Positions 25,963-35,818 are shown, counted from the first letter of the stretch. The stretch is 64,000 nucleotides of DNA from Pedobacter sp. N36a (GCF_014472395.1 NZ_JACSZW010000011.1:1-64000), one strand, 5' to 3'. The notes: a model not told the origin generated them from the letters alone. A program made the numbers and translations.

Positions 25963-28900
25963 CTAGTTGAAGATATATCTGATACCAAACTGTGCAGCCC
26001 AGCGAGAGCCAACTTGGTCAACAGTGTATCCATTACCAGTAACTGGTTCTCTGAAAGTATAACCACTTCCAGTGTAGCTAATCAATGAGTTAGCCTGGTT
26101 GCTTAGGAAATAACCTCTGCCCCAATCTTTCTTGATTAAGTTACCTACGTTGAATACATCAACGGAAAGCTGAATTTTATTTGAAGAACCTTTAACCAAT
26201 GCACCTAAATCCTGCATTAATCTTAAGTCAAACTGGTGCTGCCATGGCATACGTGCACCGTTACGCTCTGCATATTGACCTCTTCTTGTTTTCAAATAAG
26301 GATCTTTATCAATGTAAGCATTTAAGCTATTCCACTGTTCAGCAGCTGTGATAATAGGGGTTGAACCAGAAGCAGGAAGATCTACTAACTTGATTTCAGA
26401 TGCATTTCTTGGTACATAAATTAAATCGTTACCATTTGAACCATCACCGTTTAAGTCACCGTTGTACAAGTAAGTAAATGGATTTCCAGATCTTCCAGCA
26501 TAGAATACAGCGATAGAAGTACCGAATAAACCTTGCTTACCATATCTTACACCGTAATTTAAGCTACCAACGATTCTGTGTTTAGTATCAAAAGTCGAAT
26601 AAGCCAATGGCGTATTGTTAGGATCAGTAACGATTTGGTTGAACTGCCAGTTAGATACAGCTGTTGAGCTGGTACCGCTGTTTACGTCTTTTGCTTCACC
26701 ATAAGTATAGGCGATGGAAGCACCGAAACCGCTATCAAATTGTTTTTGCAATTGAGCAGTGAAGCTGTATGCAGAACCTTTGTTGCTATTTTGAAGTAAA
26801 ATTGCATTAGTTACTTTAGAATTTACTTTACCACCATAAGTTGGTCTAGTATCCTGACCACCTGTCAATCCAGCATTTAATACTCCAGTTACACCTTTAA
26901 TGTTAAGATCAGAGTAAGTAATGTTGTTTAATGTTTTGCTGTAGATTGCCTCTAAAGTTGCAGAGATACCTGCAAATAATTTAAAGTCAGCAGCAAAGTT
27001 AGATCTGAATACCTGTGGTAATCTGAAAGACTCATCAATTAAGTTTAACTGGTAGTTACCTGGAGTTCCTACAGTAGACTGCAAGTTTGGATCCGGTTGG
27101 AAACCACCTGGGATTTGTGCATTTGAAGTTAATCTAACCTCTCCTGTTAGCAAACCTGAATTTGTAAATTGGTTAGACAACCATACAAATGGGACACGAC
27201 CAGTAAAGATACCAGCACCACCACGTAATTGAAGGCTTCTATCACCAAACACATCATAGTTAAAACCAACTCTTGGCGCAACTAGAGGTGTGCTTTTTGG
27301 TGTTCTGTCTGTTCTGTAACCGAATGAAGCTTCAGCAGCAGGATTGTAACCTGGTTTGTCGAAGAACAATGGAACATCTACACGTAAACCAGCGGTTAAT
27401 CTCAACTCAGGAGTTACCTGAATATCATCCTGTGCATAGAAACCCAATTGAGCAGCCCCAAATTTAGCTTCTGGATTCTGACCATTGATAGGGAAAATCA
27501 CCTCTACACGAGAAGGTTTATTCGCTTCAAAATCAGCTAAGTTGTTGAACTGCCAGTAACCATATCTGTTGTTTACAAATAGGTTTCTGAATTTGTAGAA
27601 CTCATTGTGTGTACCAATAGTGAAGGTATGGTTACCTGCAAAGATTTTAAAGTTATCTGTGATCTCGAAGATGTCCTGATCTAACTCATTTGCTGTACTG
27701 CTTCTTTCTGAACCGAAAGCAACAATATTAGTTGAAGCATTAAAGTTACGGATTTCCACCTGAGGGAATAAAGAACCTGAAACAGATCTTGCATCTCTCA
27801 CTCTTGAATAACCTAATAATAGGTTATTTGATAAAGTTTCAGAGATCTGGCTTCTCAATTCTAAAACGGAGATATTTTGATTACTGTTGTTTCTTCCGCC
27901 GTTGTTACCAAATTTGAAACTTGTTCCGGAACGGGAAAGTACATCATCATAAGCTTTAATGTAGTTATGACGAACCATCAATTGGTTTTTAGCATTGATG
28001 TTCCAGTCTAATCTTGCAAAAACTTTATCGTTTTGAGTTTCTGCATCCTGCTCACCATAAGAACCTACATCGTATTTGTATTTATCTAATACGTAAGCAG
28101 CTAATTTTTGTGCTTGCTCTACAGATAATACTGCACTTGGATCACCTGCATTATTTACAGTAGGTTGTTTTTTTCTACCTAGTTCACCATTCACGAAGAA
28201 AAATAATTTATCCTTCACGATTGGACCACCGATTCTGAAACCATACTGGTAATCAGAGAATTTACTTGATTTCAAACCGTTTGGCTGTTTACCTACAGTC
28301 GCCTGGTTTCTTCCGAAGAAGTAAGCAGAACCTTCTACTTTGTTTGTTCCTGAACGTGTAATTGCGTTTACACCTGCACCAGTAAAGTTACCGTAAGTGA
28401 TGTCGTAAGGCGCTAATACTACTTGAATCTCCTGGATCGCATCCAAAGAGATTGGCTGTGTGTTTGCACCTCCACCTGGAGTGATTGAACCACTTGAAGC
28501 TGCGAATACATCGTTATTAACCGCACCATCAATAGTGATACTGTTGTAACGTTGGTTGGCACCACCAAATGAGTTACCATTTGCCTGAGGTGTTAAACGG
28601 TAAAAATCAGATAAAGATCTGCTCAAAGTTGGCAGGCTCTCTAATTGTTCCTTACTAATGCTTGTAGAAGCACCGTTTTTCTTGTTGTTAAATACAGCAC
28701 TTTTTGTGCCTACTACCTGAACTTGATCTAAAGTTACACCTTCATCTCTCAACTGTACGTTTAAAATGAAAGGCTCACCTAATTTAAGTACGATTCCATC
28801 GTATTCTTGTGGCTGATAACCAACAAATGTTACGACAACTTTATAACTACCACCAACACGCATATTTGCGATGTTAAAACGGCCTTCAGTATTCGTTGAA

Positions 28901-29082
28901 ACTGAATAGGTTGTTCCGGTGGCCACCTGTGTTGCTTTAACACTGGCACCAGGCAAAGGCCCTTTAGCGTCGCGAACGCTACCCGTCATTGATGAGGTAG
29001 TCACCTGAGCCTCTACTGCAGAAAACGTTCCCGCAAAGACTAAGATCATAACCACGAATTTAAATAGTAATGATTTCTTCAT
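25963..29082 (-). CDS. Oar-like TonB-dependent receptor
   Basis: The protein is about 1039 residues from the chosen start. The signal peptide MKKSLLFKFVVMILVFAG ends near SAVEA-Q, which favours the ATG at 29082 over an in-frame one 45 nt further upstream. A carboxypeptidase-regulatory-like domain (about 30-115) precedes a plug (about 130-260) and a large barrel. The order and length match Oar-type outer-membrane proteins rather than SusC, and there is no SusD partner. It is probably a constitutive outer-membrane transporter energised by TonB; the ligand is unknown. A TACCTTTG box is placed about 55 nt upstream. Confidence 0.9.
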   Translation of the reverse strand: MKKSLLFKFVVMILVFAGTFSAVEAQVTTSSMTGSVRDAKGPLPGASVKATQVATGTTYSVSTNTEGRFNIANMRVGGSYKVVVTFVGYQPQEYDGIVLKLGEPFILNVQLRDEGVTLDQVQVVGTKSAVFNNKKNGASTSISKEQLESLPTLSRSLSDFYRLTPQANGNSFGGANQRYNSITIDGAVNNDVFAASSGSITPGGGANTQPISLDAIQEIQVVLAPYDITYGNFTGAGVNAITRSGTNKVEGSAYFFGRNQATVGKQPNGLKSSKFSDYQYGFRIGGPIVKDKLFFFVNGELGRKKQPTVNNAGDPSAVLSVEQAQKLAAYVLDKYKYDVGSYGEQDAETQNDKVFARLDWNINAKNQLMVRHNYIKAYDDVLSRSGTSFKFGNNGGRNNSNQNISVLELRSQISETLSNNLLLGYSRVRDARSVSGSLFPQVEIRNFNASTNIVAFGSERSSTANELDQDIFEITDNFKIFAGNHTFTIGTHNEFYKFRNLFVNNRYGYWQFNNLADFEANKPSRVEVIFPINGQNPEAKFGAAQLGFYAQDDIQVTPELRLTAGLRVDVPLFFDKPGYNPAAEASFGYRTDRTPKSTPLVAPRVGFNYDVFGDRSLQLRGGAGIFTGRVPFVWLSNQFTNSGLLTGEVRLTSNAQIPGGFQPDPNLQSTVGTPGNYQLNLIDESFRLPQVFRSNFAADFKLFAGISATLEAIYSKTLNNITYSDLNIKGVTGVLNAGLTGGQDTRPTYGGKVNSKVTNAILLQNSNKGSAYSFTAQLQKQFDSGFGASIAYTYGEAKDVNSGTSSTAVSNWQFNQIVTDPNNTPLAYSTFDTKHRIVGSLNYGVRYGKQGLFGTSIAVFYAGRSGNPFTYLYNGDLNGDGSNGNDLIYVPRNASEIKLVDLPASGSTPIITAAEQWNSLNAYIDKDPYLKTRRGQYAERNGARMPWQHQFDLRLMQDLGALVKGSSNKIQLSVDVFNVGNLIKKDWGRGYFLSNQANSLISYTGSGYTFREPVTGNGYTVDQVGSRWAAQFGIRYIFN

Positions 29083-29137
29083 ACTTTTTCTAATTAATGT
29101 TTGTTTTTTTATGATACTGCAATACAATATAACGGCA

Positions 29138-29145
29138 CAAAGGTA
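29138..29145 (-). promoter_or_regulatory. -7 box of Oar-like receptor gene
   Basis: The minus strand reads TACCTTTG, an exact TAnnTTTG match, 55 nt before the chosen start. Confidence 0.5.
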
Positions 29146-29372
29146 AAAATTAAATCATCCACGATCATGGTTCCAATGTTAAATTATTATTAAATATCAC
29201 AATAATTTTCAACATTTAACACCTTCTTTAACATATCTAACGTACAGTTTGTCAGTAATTTGTTAAATTTCAAAATAAACACAATATCAGCGTTTGTAGG
29301 GCACTATTTAAATTAAACCACTGAAAAGCAGGGTACAAAAATCTAACAGGTGGTATTAATGAACAATTTTTT

Positions 29373-29380
29373 TAATTTTG
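29373..29380 (+). promoter_or_regulatory. -7 box of lpdA
   Basis: TAATTTTG, an exact TAnnTTTG match, lies 36 nt before the lpdA ATG. Confidence 0.55.
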
Positions 29381-29416
29381 GCAATTACTTAAGTTAAAAA
29401 TTCCTTTATATAAGAT

Positions 29417-30805
29417 ATGAACTACGATGTAATTGTAATTGGCAGCGGTCCTGGTGGATATGTAGCTGCAATAAGAGCTTCTCAGTTAGGTTTAAAAACT
29501 GCGGTAGTAGAACGCGAATCTTTAGGCGGAATCTGCCTCAACTGGGGATGTATCCCAACCAAAGCCTTATTAAAAAGTGCACAGGTTTTTGAATATATCA
29601 ATCATGCTGCTGAATATGGTATTAAAACTGCGGAGGCTGAGGCCGATTTCGCAGCGGTAATCAAACGTAGCCGTGGCGTTGCTGATGGCATGAGCAAGGG
29701 TGTTCAATTCTTGATGAAAAAGAACAAAATTGACGTGATCATGGGTACTGGTAAAGCTAAACCTGGAAACAAGGTAGAAGTGAAAGCAGCTGATGGTACA
29801 GTAAAAGACTATACTGCAACTAGTATCATCCTGGCTACCGGTGGTAGATCTAGAGAATTGCCTAACCTGAAACAAGATGGTAAAAAGATCATCGGTTACA
29901 GACAGGCGATGGTATTGCCTGAGCAGCCTAAATCTATGGTAGTAGTTGGATCTGGTGCGATCGGTGTTGAATTTGCTTACTTCTATGCTACTTTAGGTAC
30001 TAAAGTAACCGTAGTAGAATTCATGGACAACATTGTTCCGGTTGAAGACGAAGACGTTTCTAAACAATTGCTGCGCAGTTTCAAAAAAGCAGGCATCGAA
30101 GTGATGACTTCTTCTAGTGTAGAATCTGTTGATACGAGCGGTACTGGATGTAAAGTTCAGGTAAAGACAGCTTCAGGTATGCAAACTTTAGAATGTGATA
30201 TCGTTCTTTCTGCTGCTGGAGTCGTTGCAAACATCGAAAATATTGGTTTAGAAGAAACTGGCATTAAAACTGAAAAAGGTAAAGTGATCGTAGACGAATT
30301 CTACAGCACTAACGTAAAAGGTTACTATGCAATTGGTGATATTGTTCCTGGTCAGGCACTAGCTCACGTAGCTTCTGCAGAAGGAATCATCTGTGTAGAG
30401 AAAATTGCTGGTCAGAAACCAGAGCCTTTAGATTACAATAACATCCCTGGATGTACTTATTGCAGTCCTGAAATTGCTTCTGTTGGCTATACGGAGAAAG
30501 CAGCAAGAGCTGCCGGATATGAATTGAAAATTGGTAAATTCCCATTCTCAGCTTCAGGTAAAGCAAGTGCAGCCGGCGCAAAAGATGGTTTTATTAAAAT
30601 GATCTATGATGCAAAATACGGTGAATTACTAGGTGCACACATGATTGGTGCCAATGTAACCGAACTGATCGCTGAAATCGTAGTTGCCCGTAAACTGGAA
30701 ACCACTGGACATGAAATGTTAAAAGCGGTTCACCCTCACCCAACCATGAGTGAAGCCATTATGGAAGCTACAGCTGATGCTTACGGTGAAGTGATTCACT
30801 TATAA
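29417..30805 (+). CDS. lpdA: Dihydrolipoyl dehydrogenase
   Basis: This 462-residue flavoprotein has an N-terminal FAD motif (GSGPGGYVAA), the redox-active disulfide in GGICLNWGCIPTKALL, a central NAD motif (VGSGAIGVEFA), a second FAD motif ending YAIGD, and the C-terminal HPHPTMSEA with the catalytic His. It reoxidises lipoamide of pyruvate, 2-oxoglutarate or branched-chain dehydrogenase complexes. No E1 or E2 gene is adjacent, so the complex served cannot be assigned. Confidence 0.97.
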   Translation: MNYDVIVIGSGPGGYVAAIRASQLGLKTAVVERESLGGICLNWGCIPTKALLKSAQVFEYINHAAEYGIKTAEAEADFAAVIKRSRGVADGMSKGVQFLMKKNKIDVIMGTGKAKPGNKVEVKAADGTVKDYTATSIILATGGRSRELPNLKQDGKKIIGYRQAMVLPEQPKSMVVVGSGAIGVEFAYFYATLGTKVTVVEFMDNIVPVEDEDVSKQLLRSFKKAGIEVMTSSSVESVDTSGTGCKVQVKTASGMQTLECDIVLSAAGVVANIENIGLEETGIKTEKGKVIVDEFYSTNVKGYYAIGDIVPGQALAHVASAEGIICVEKIAGQKPEPLDYNNIPGCTYCSPEIASVGYTEKAARAAGYELKIGKFPFSASGKASAAGAKDGFIKMIYDAKYGELLGAHMIGANVTELIAEIVVARKLETTGHEMLKAVHPHPTMSEAIMEATADAYGEVIHL

Positions 30806-30848
30806 TTTATAAAATCGCCTTTTCTTAAGATAGGCTGATTGTTTTAAA

Positions 30849-30882
30849 AAACCTGTTGAGCTTTTCAACAGGTTTTTTTTTA
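30849..30882 (+). terminator. Terminator of lpdA
   Basis: AAACCTGTTGA (30849-30859) and TCAACAGGTTT (30865-30875) form a stem followed by eight or more T. Confidence 0.93.
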
Positions 30883-30917
30883 CTTTTATCTTTTTCAATT
30901 ACTAATTCAAGCTGCAC

Positions 30918-31757
30918 ATGAAATTACATACGATCGATACCGGTTTATTTAAATTAGATGGCGGTGCCATGTTTGGGGTAGTGCCAAAATCTATTTGGCA
31001 GAAAACTACGCCTGCCGATGCCAATAATATGTGTACCTGGGCTATGCGCTGTCTGCTAATTGAAGACGGAAACCGATTAATTTTAGTCGACAATGGGATT
31101 GGTGATAAACAGGATGAGAAGTTTATGGGCCATTATTACCTGCATGGTGAAGACACGCTTGACAAATCACTCGCTGCCAAAGGATTTTCCAGAGCAGACA
31201 TTACTGATGTTTTCCTAACCCACCTCCATTTTGACCATTGCGGGGGTTCCATTATTCGCCAGGGCGATAAACTCAGACCAGCCTTTAACAATGCGTTTTA
31301 TTGGAGCAATGCGAAACATTGGGATTGGGCAGTAAATCCAAACGATAGAGAAAAAGCCTCTTTCTTAAAAGAAAACATCCTCCCTATCCAGGAAAGCGGA
31401 CAATTGCGTTTTATTGCTGATGAAGAAGGTGTTCAATTTCATGACGGCATCAATATTCGGTTTGCTTATGGCCATACCGATGCCATGATGCTGCCGCAGA
31501 TTCAATATAAAGGGCATACTATTGTATATATGGCAGATTTACTGCCTTCCGTAGGACACATTCCTTTGCCTTATGTGATGGCTTATGATATGTTTCCTTT
31601 GAAAACCCTGACTGAAAAAAAATCATTCCTACAAGAAGCCGCTGAAAAACAATATGTCTTATTCCTAGAACATGATGCAGTAAATGAATGCTGCACGCTT
31701 CAGCAAACGGAAAAAGGCATCAGACTGGATCGTACATTCGACCTCGCGAGTCTATAG
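30918..31757 (+). CDS. MBL-fold metallohydrolase
   Basis: The 279-residue protein has the metallo-beta-lactamase metal site HLHFDHCGG and later metal-ligand positions (GHTDAM, MADLLPS, LEHD). The general shape resembles the lactonase-like subgroup of MBL hydrolases, but nothing in the sequence fixes the substrate. No signal peptide is seen, so it is probably cytoplasmic. It is monocistronic, between two strong terminators. Confidence 0.85.
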   Translation: MKLHTIDTGLFKLDGGAMFGVVPKSIWQKTTPADANNMCTWAMRCLLIEDGNRLILVDNGIGDKQDEKFMGHYYLHGEDTLDKSLAAKGFSRADITDVFLTHLHFDHCGGSIIRQGDKLRPAFNNAFYWSNAKHWDWAVNPNDREKASFLKENILPIQESGQLRFIADEEGVQFHDGINIRFAYGHTDAMMLPQIQYKGHTIVYMADLLPSVGHIPLPYVMAYDMFPLKTLTEKKSFLQEAAEKQYVLFLEHDAVNECCTLQQTEKGIRLDRTFDLASL

Positions 31758-32205
31758 TTTCATAAAACATCAATCAAGCCCAATGGGCAATTTTTATAAG
31801 CACCTTGATCAAGGTGCTTTTTTTGATTCCTGCAGCTCCTGTTTATTCAAAGGGTAATACGCCCATCTAACTCCTACTTAAATCGGATTCCCATCTCATT
31901 TTCCTTTCCTCCCGACCGGCTATTCTATTACAGTTCTTTTGATCCAGCAAAAGAAAAGCAAAACAACAGCAAAACAGATAGCGAACAGATCCCTTAATTA
32001 GGAAATCTTATAGAAATGAGTCATTCTAAATACCATTATTTATTTCTTAAACAATAAACACAGTCCTGCCAAAACTGAACCCATTTCAGCGCTAAATACT
32101 GATAATGAAGAGAATGATCGACATCAAAATATTGTTTTGATATCCATTTTTTTATATATTGAAATAAAAATTTCAACCTGGATACAAAAAACCAATTAAA
32201 CGATT
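31758..32205. other. Gene-free stretch with terminator and AT-rich inverted repeats
   Basis: After the MBL terminator (31798-31825) no coding sequence is visible. Two hairpins precede the yegP-like gene: ATCAAAA-N5-TTTTGAT (32123-32141) and TTGAAA-N6-TTTCAA (32159-32176). They may belong to its promoter or leader. Confidence 0.6.
31798..31825 (+). terminator. Terminator of MBL-fold gene
   Basis: AAGCACCTTGATCAAGGTGCTT is a perfect uninterrupted 22-bp palindrome, followed by a T run. Confidence 0.9.
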
Positions 32206-32535
32206 ATGGGAAAATTCGAGATCAAAACAAGGAAAAACGGCGAATTTCAATTCGATTTGAAAGCAGGCAATGGCCAGGTCATCCTCACTAGTGAAGGCTA
32301 TACTGCAAAAGCGAATTGTCATAACGGCATTGAATCCGTTAAGAAAAACGCTAAAGATGACAGTAAATTTGAAAGAAAGACTTCCAGTAATGGCAAACCA
32401 TATTTCAATTTAAAGGCAACCAACGGACAGGTAATTGGTACCAGCGAAATGTATGAATCGGAGGCCAGCAGAGAAAATGGTATTGAATCCGTTAAAAAGA
32501 ATGCACCAGATGCGGAGGTTGTGGACCTCAGCTAA
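32206..32535 (+). CDS. yegP: YegP-family (DUF1508) protein
   Basis: The 109-residue protein has two tandem DUF1508 repeats of about 50 residues. Each has the pattern F..K...G.F.F.LKA.NGQVI..SE.Y, then NGI.SVKKNA. The family is small, cytoplasmic and widespread, often stress-associated, without a firmly established biochemical role. It is convergent with the XRE gene and shares its bidirectional terminator. Confidence 0.93.
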   Translation: MGKFEIKTRKNGEFQFDLKAGNGQVILTSEGYTAKANCHNGIESVKKNAKDDSKFERKTSSNGKPYFNLKATNGQVIGTSEMYESEASRENGIESVKKNAPDAEVVDLS

Positions 32536-32557
32536 GCTTGATAAAACTCAGCATAAA

Positions 32558-32611
32558 GAAAAAGTAAAGCCTGTTCCTTTTCATTTAAAGCGGACAGCCT
32601 TTACTTTTTTA
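32558..32611. terminator. Bidirectional terminator overlapping the XRE stop codon
   Basis: AAAAAGTAAAG..CTGTTCC pairs with GGACAG..CTTTACTTTTT. The stop codon of the leftward XRE gene (32601-32603) lies inside the right arm of the stem. Confidence 0.8.
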
Positions 32612-32834
32612 TCTCTTCCACATTTGATTCTTCGTACTGGTAGGCCAGCAAATCCCCAGGCTGACAATCCAATACCCGGCAGATGGCATCCAGTGCTTCG
32701 AGCCGAATTGCTTTTGCTTTTCCTGTTTTCAAAATAGATAAGTTTGACATCGTAATCCCTACCTGCTGCGTTAAGCTAGTCAACGACATTTTTCGTTTGG
32801 CCAGCATCACATCTAAATTCACTACTATTGCCAT
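32601..32834 (-). CDS. XRE-family helix-turn-helix protein (YozG-like)
   Basis: The protein has about 77 residues from the chosen start. Almost all of it is a Cro/C1-type HTH (LAKRKMSLTSLTQQVGIT, then MSNLSILKTGKAKAIR) followed by LDAICRVLDCQPGDLL, the layout of the compact YozG/HTH_26 group. The start at 32834 is favoured over an in-frame ATG 33 nt upstream because an AAGGA-like ribosome site lies just before it. Related genes often sit beside a small DUF2975 membrane protein; none is present here. Confidence 0.88.
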   Translation of the reverse strand: MAIVVNLDVMLAKRKMSLTSLTQQVGITMSNLSILKTGKAKAIRLEALDAICRVLDCQPGDLLAYQYEESNVEEIKK

Positions 32835-33339
32835 ATTTATTTCCTTAATTATCCCTGACACCATCAATTGACACTATTGTCCCAAAAACAGGACCATTAA
32901 AAGCGGAAAAAGAAAGGCTTAATCTGCCAATAATTCTTAATTTTTCGACTTTCTTCCCTGCTATAACAGTTTTTTACATTATTTCTCAATTCTTTTTGCT
33001 TTTTGTCAACTGACAGTTTCGCTGTGTTTTCCGAAATTAATATTCCGCAATAAACATTTTTGCATTCTGACTCAGGCTAGACAATCTACAATAAGGTACA
33101 AACTTAACTGATTTGTTATTGTTTATCAAAACTTATTTATTGAATAACAATAAATATAGCCATATTCATAATACCGCCATAAAATACTGACAAAAGTATT
33201 TTGGAATAATTATTGCTACTTAAAATCCGTAGAAATAGCAGTTGTAAACTGTAACATTTTCAGGAATTTATGTTTTCAAATTGCCTTTAAATTCTTACTT
33301 TTGCAAGTTCAAACACATAACGAGTACCAAAGCATATAA
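32835..33339. other. AT-rich intergenic region upstream of rpoD
   Basis: No gene is visible in about 500 bp. It contains a perfect AT-rich hairpin AAAATACT-N6-AGTATTTT (33181-33202), an imperfect TTATTGTT/AACAATAA pair near 33115-33155, and the rpoD promoter box at the right end. Confidence 0.6.
33296..33303 (+). promoter_or_regulatory. -7 box of rpoD
   Basis: TACTTTTG, an exact TAnnTTTG match, lies 36 nt before the ATG. Confidence 0.5.
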
Positions 33340-34200
33340 ATGAGACAACTCAAAATCACGCAATCCATTACCAACCGCGAAAGTCAATCTTTAGACAAAT
33401 ACCTTCACGAAATTGGTAAAGTAGATTTAATCACCGCCGAAGAAGAAGTAATATTAGCAAGAAAAATACGCGAGGGAGATCAGGCCGCATTAGAGCGTTT
33501 AACCAAGACGAATTTGCGTTTTGTGGTTTCAGTAGCGAAGCAATATCAAAATCAAGGTTTAACACTAGGAGATTTAATCAACGAAGGTAACCTGGGTTTA
33601 ATTAAGGCTGCAAAGCGTTTTGACGAGACTAAGGGTTTCAAATTTATCTCTTATGCTGTTTGGTGGATTCGTCAATCTATATTGCAAGCTATTGCTGAAC
33701 AAAGTCGTATTGTACGTTTGCCATTAAACCAGGTGGGTTCATTGAGCAAAATCAGCAAGGCTTTCTCTAAATTAGAGCAGGAATTTGAACGTGAGCCTTC
33801 TCCGGAAGAATTGGCAGATATCTTAGAAACTACGGTTGATAAAATTTCTGATACTTTAAGTAACTCTGGCCGTCACGTATCAATGGATGCACCATTTGTT
33901 CAGGGAGAAGAAAATACATTGCTAGATGTCTTGGAAAATCATGAACCAAATACGGATAGCAGTTTGATCAATGAATCTCTTTCTGAGGAAATCAAACGTT
34001 CTCTTTCAACTTTAACTGAGCGTGAACGCGAGATTATCGTACTTTTCTTCGGATTGAGCACAAACCATCCCCTATCTTTAGAAGAGATTGGTGAAAAGTT
34101 TAACCTGACCCGTGAGCGTGTACGTCAGATTAAAGACAAAGCGTTACAGCGTTTACGTCATACTTCAAGAAGTAAAATCTTAAAATCATATTTGGGCTAG
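33340..34200 (+). CDS. rpoD: Primary sigma factor RpoD (short Bacteroidota type)
   Basis: This 286-residue sigma-70 family protein carries region 1.2 (SLDKYLHEIGKV), regions 2.1-2.4 (LGDLINEGNLGLIKAAKRFD, then FISYAVWWIRQSILQ), region 3, and region 4 with the HTH SLEEIGEKFNLTRERVRQIK. Region 1.1 and the non-conserved insertion are missing, as is normal for the Bacteroidota housekeeping sigma. This factor recognises the TAnnTTTG/TTTG promoters seen throughout the window. Confidence 0.97.
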   Translation: MRQLKITQSITNRESQSLDKYLHEIGKVDLITAEEEVILARKIREGDQAALERLTKTNLRFVVSVAKQYQNQGLTLGDLINEGNLGLIKAAKRFDETKGFKFISYAVWWIRQSILQAIAEQSRIVRLPLNQVGSLSKISKAFSKLEQEFEREPSPEELADILETTVDKISDTLSNSGRHVSMDAPFVQGEENTLLDVLENHEPNTDSSLINESLSEEIKRSLSTLTEREREIIVLFFGLSTNHPLSLEEIGEKFNLTRERVRQIKDKALQRLRHTSRSKILKSYLG

Positions 34201-34275
34201 TCTATTAGTTCCATTTAACACCTTGTGTGATAAATTTATAAAGTAAAAAGGTTGGGTATCTCGCTCAATCTTTTT

Positions 34276-34283
34276 TACTTTTG
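34276..34283 (+). promoter_or_regulatory. -7 box of gap
   Basis: TACTTTTG lies 27 nt before the ATG at 34311. It overlaps a potential TTG start at 34281, which argues for the downstream ATG. Confidence 0.5.
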
Positions 34284-34310
34284 TGGCATTCTAACCAAAA
34301 ATATTGCCAC

Positions 34311-35759
34311 ATGCTAAAGAAGTACCAATCCGAATTCCAAAGTTGGATTGAAAAAGAGAAAAAAGCCATTGAGCTGATTAATGTCGTAGGCCAGCTCTGG
34401 TTCGACAGATCTATCGAACTTGTATTGTTCCGCAAACCTTTATTTGATGTTGGCAGCAGCGAAATCCTTTCGCACCACCAATATGCGAAACAAATCAGTG
34501 GAAAAGACATCAGTATTTATGAAACCCTGGAACTGGCTTTGACCATTTCAAAATGTAACCTTGCCCCTTCCCGTATTGACATTGGCCGATTAGCTTCAGA
34601 ATGGCTGGACGATAATGACCACTACCCTACTATTCATGATTTTGTGGTGAGTAAACTCAGTAAACATATAGGCAAGGACAAAAGAAACCTAGTTCCTAAA
34701 GATGTAGTGCTATATGGTTTTGGGCGTATTGGCAGAATTGCCGCACGTGAGTTGATCTTACAGGCAGGTAAAGGCGAGCAATTGCGATTAAGAGCCATTG
34801 TAACCCGCAGTTACAGCGATGAAGAACTGATCAAAAGAGCAGAGCTATTACGCACAGATTCTGTTCATGGTCCTTTCAATGGTACCATCACAGAAGATTT
34901 TGAAAATAAAGCACTGATTATTAATGGTCAGACGATCTATTTTATTGTTGCCAAAGAACCAGAAGAGGTCGATTATACCCTATATGATATTCATGATGCC
35001 TTACTGATTGACAATACTGGCGTTTTCCGTGACCGTGAAGGTCTGGGCAGACATCTCAATGCCAATGGAATCAGCAAAGTATTGCTAACGGCGCCAGCAA
35101 AAGGAGATATTCTAAATGTAGTAGCTGGAATTAATGATGCAGGCATAGATTATGAATCAGAAACGATTTTATCCAATGCTTCTTGTACCACCAATGCTAT
35201 AGTTCCTGTTTTAAAGTTGATTGATGATGCTTTTGGCATTGAAAAAGGACATATTGAAACTGTTCACTCTTATACGAACGACCAGAATCTACTAGACAAT
35301 TACCATAAAAAATATAGAAGAGGCAGAGCTGCAGCTTTAAACCTGGTGATCACAGAAACCGGCGCAGATAAAGCGGTGGCAAAAGTGATCCCTCATTTGG
35401 GTGGCAAACTGACCGGAAACGCAGTACGTGTTCCTACTCCAAATGTTTCATTGGCCATCCTAAATTTGTCATTGAACACCGTCACTTCCAAAGAAGAAGT
35501 GTCAGAAATACTCAGACAGGCTTCCTTATTCGGAGATTTATCAGAGCAAATTGAATACTCTATCTCCAATGAATTGGTGAGTACAGATTTGATAGGTAAC
35601 AGTCACGCTTCCATTATTGACGGTCCGGCTACGATTATGGCCAAAGACAATAAATCGGTGGTATTGTACGCCTGGTATGACAACGAATATGGTTACACCA
35701 GACAAGTGATTCGCCTGGCTAAGAAATTGGCAGGAGTAGTGAGGTTAACTTATTATTAA
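34311..35759 (+). CDS. gap: Glyceraldehyde-3-phosphate dehydrogenase with N-terminal extension
   Basis: The protein has 482 residues from the chosen ATG. The GAPDH core starts only at about residue 130: NAD motif GFGRIGR at about 136-142, catalytic Cys about 292 in SNASCTTN, and C-terminal YDNEYGYTRQV. About 130 mostly helical residues precede it, with no known catalytic motif. Long-form GAPDHs of about 480 residues occur in Bacteroidota and some gamma-proteobacteria beside a normal 335-residue enzyme. The extension may direct oligomerisation or a non-glycolytic role; that is inference. The start is set by the promoter box overlapping the upstream TTG. Confidence 0.92.
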   Translation: MLKKYQSEFQSWIEKEKKAIELINVVGQLWFDRSIELVLFRKPLFDVGSSEILSHHQYAKQISGKDISIYETLELALTISKCNLAPSRIDIGRLASEWLDDNDHYPTIHDFVVSKLSKHIGKDKRNLVPKDVVLYGFGRIGRIAARELILQAGKGEQLRLRAIVTRSYSDEELIKRAELLRTDSVHGPFNGTITEDFENKALIINGQTIYFIVAKEPEEVDYTLYDIHDALLIDNTGVFRDREGLGRHLNANGISKVLLTAPAKGDILNVVAGINDAGIDYESETILSNASCTTNAIVPVLKLIDDAFGIEKGHIETVHSYTNDQNLLDNYHKKYRRGRAAALNLVITETGADKAVAKVIPHLGGKLTGNAVRVPTPNVSLAILNLSLNTVTSKEEVSEILRQASLFGDLSEQIEYSISNELVSTDLIGNSHASIIDGPATIMAKDNKSVVLYAWYDNEYGYTRQVIRLAKKLAGVVRLTYY

Positions 35760-35780
35760 GACTTCAAAAGAATATCCAAT

Positions 35781-35818
35781 AAAAAAGGGCTTTGTTTAAA
35801 AACAAGGCCCTTTTTTTT
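35781..35818. terminator. Bidirectional terminator between gap and aldo/keto reductase
   Basis: AAAAAAGGGC.TTGTT pairs with AACAA.GCCCTTTTTT with A and T runs on either side, serving both convergent genes. Confidence 0.9.

Larger units (their letters stand above)
29083..29416. promoter_or_regulatory. Divergent promoter region between the Oar-like receptor and lpdA
   Basis: No gene is visible in this AT-rich 334-bp region. It contains the receptor -7 box (29138-29145, minus strand TACCTTTG) and the lpdA -7 box (29373-29380, TAATTTTG). Confidence 0.6.

Noticed and set aside
33181..33202. AT-rich hairpin upstream of rpoD as a terminator
   Set aside because: No gene ends nearby and no T run follows; only noted as part of the spacer.
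34281..34310. Upstream TTG start for gap
   Set aside because: It overlaps the TACTTTTG box, so it would lie outside the transcript.
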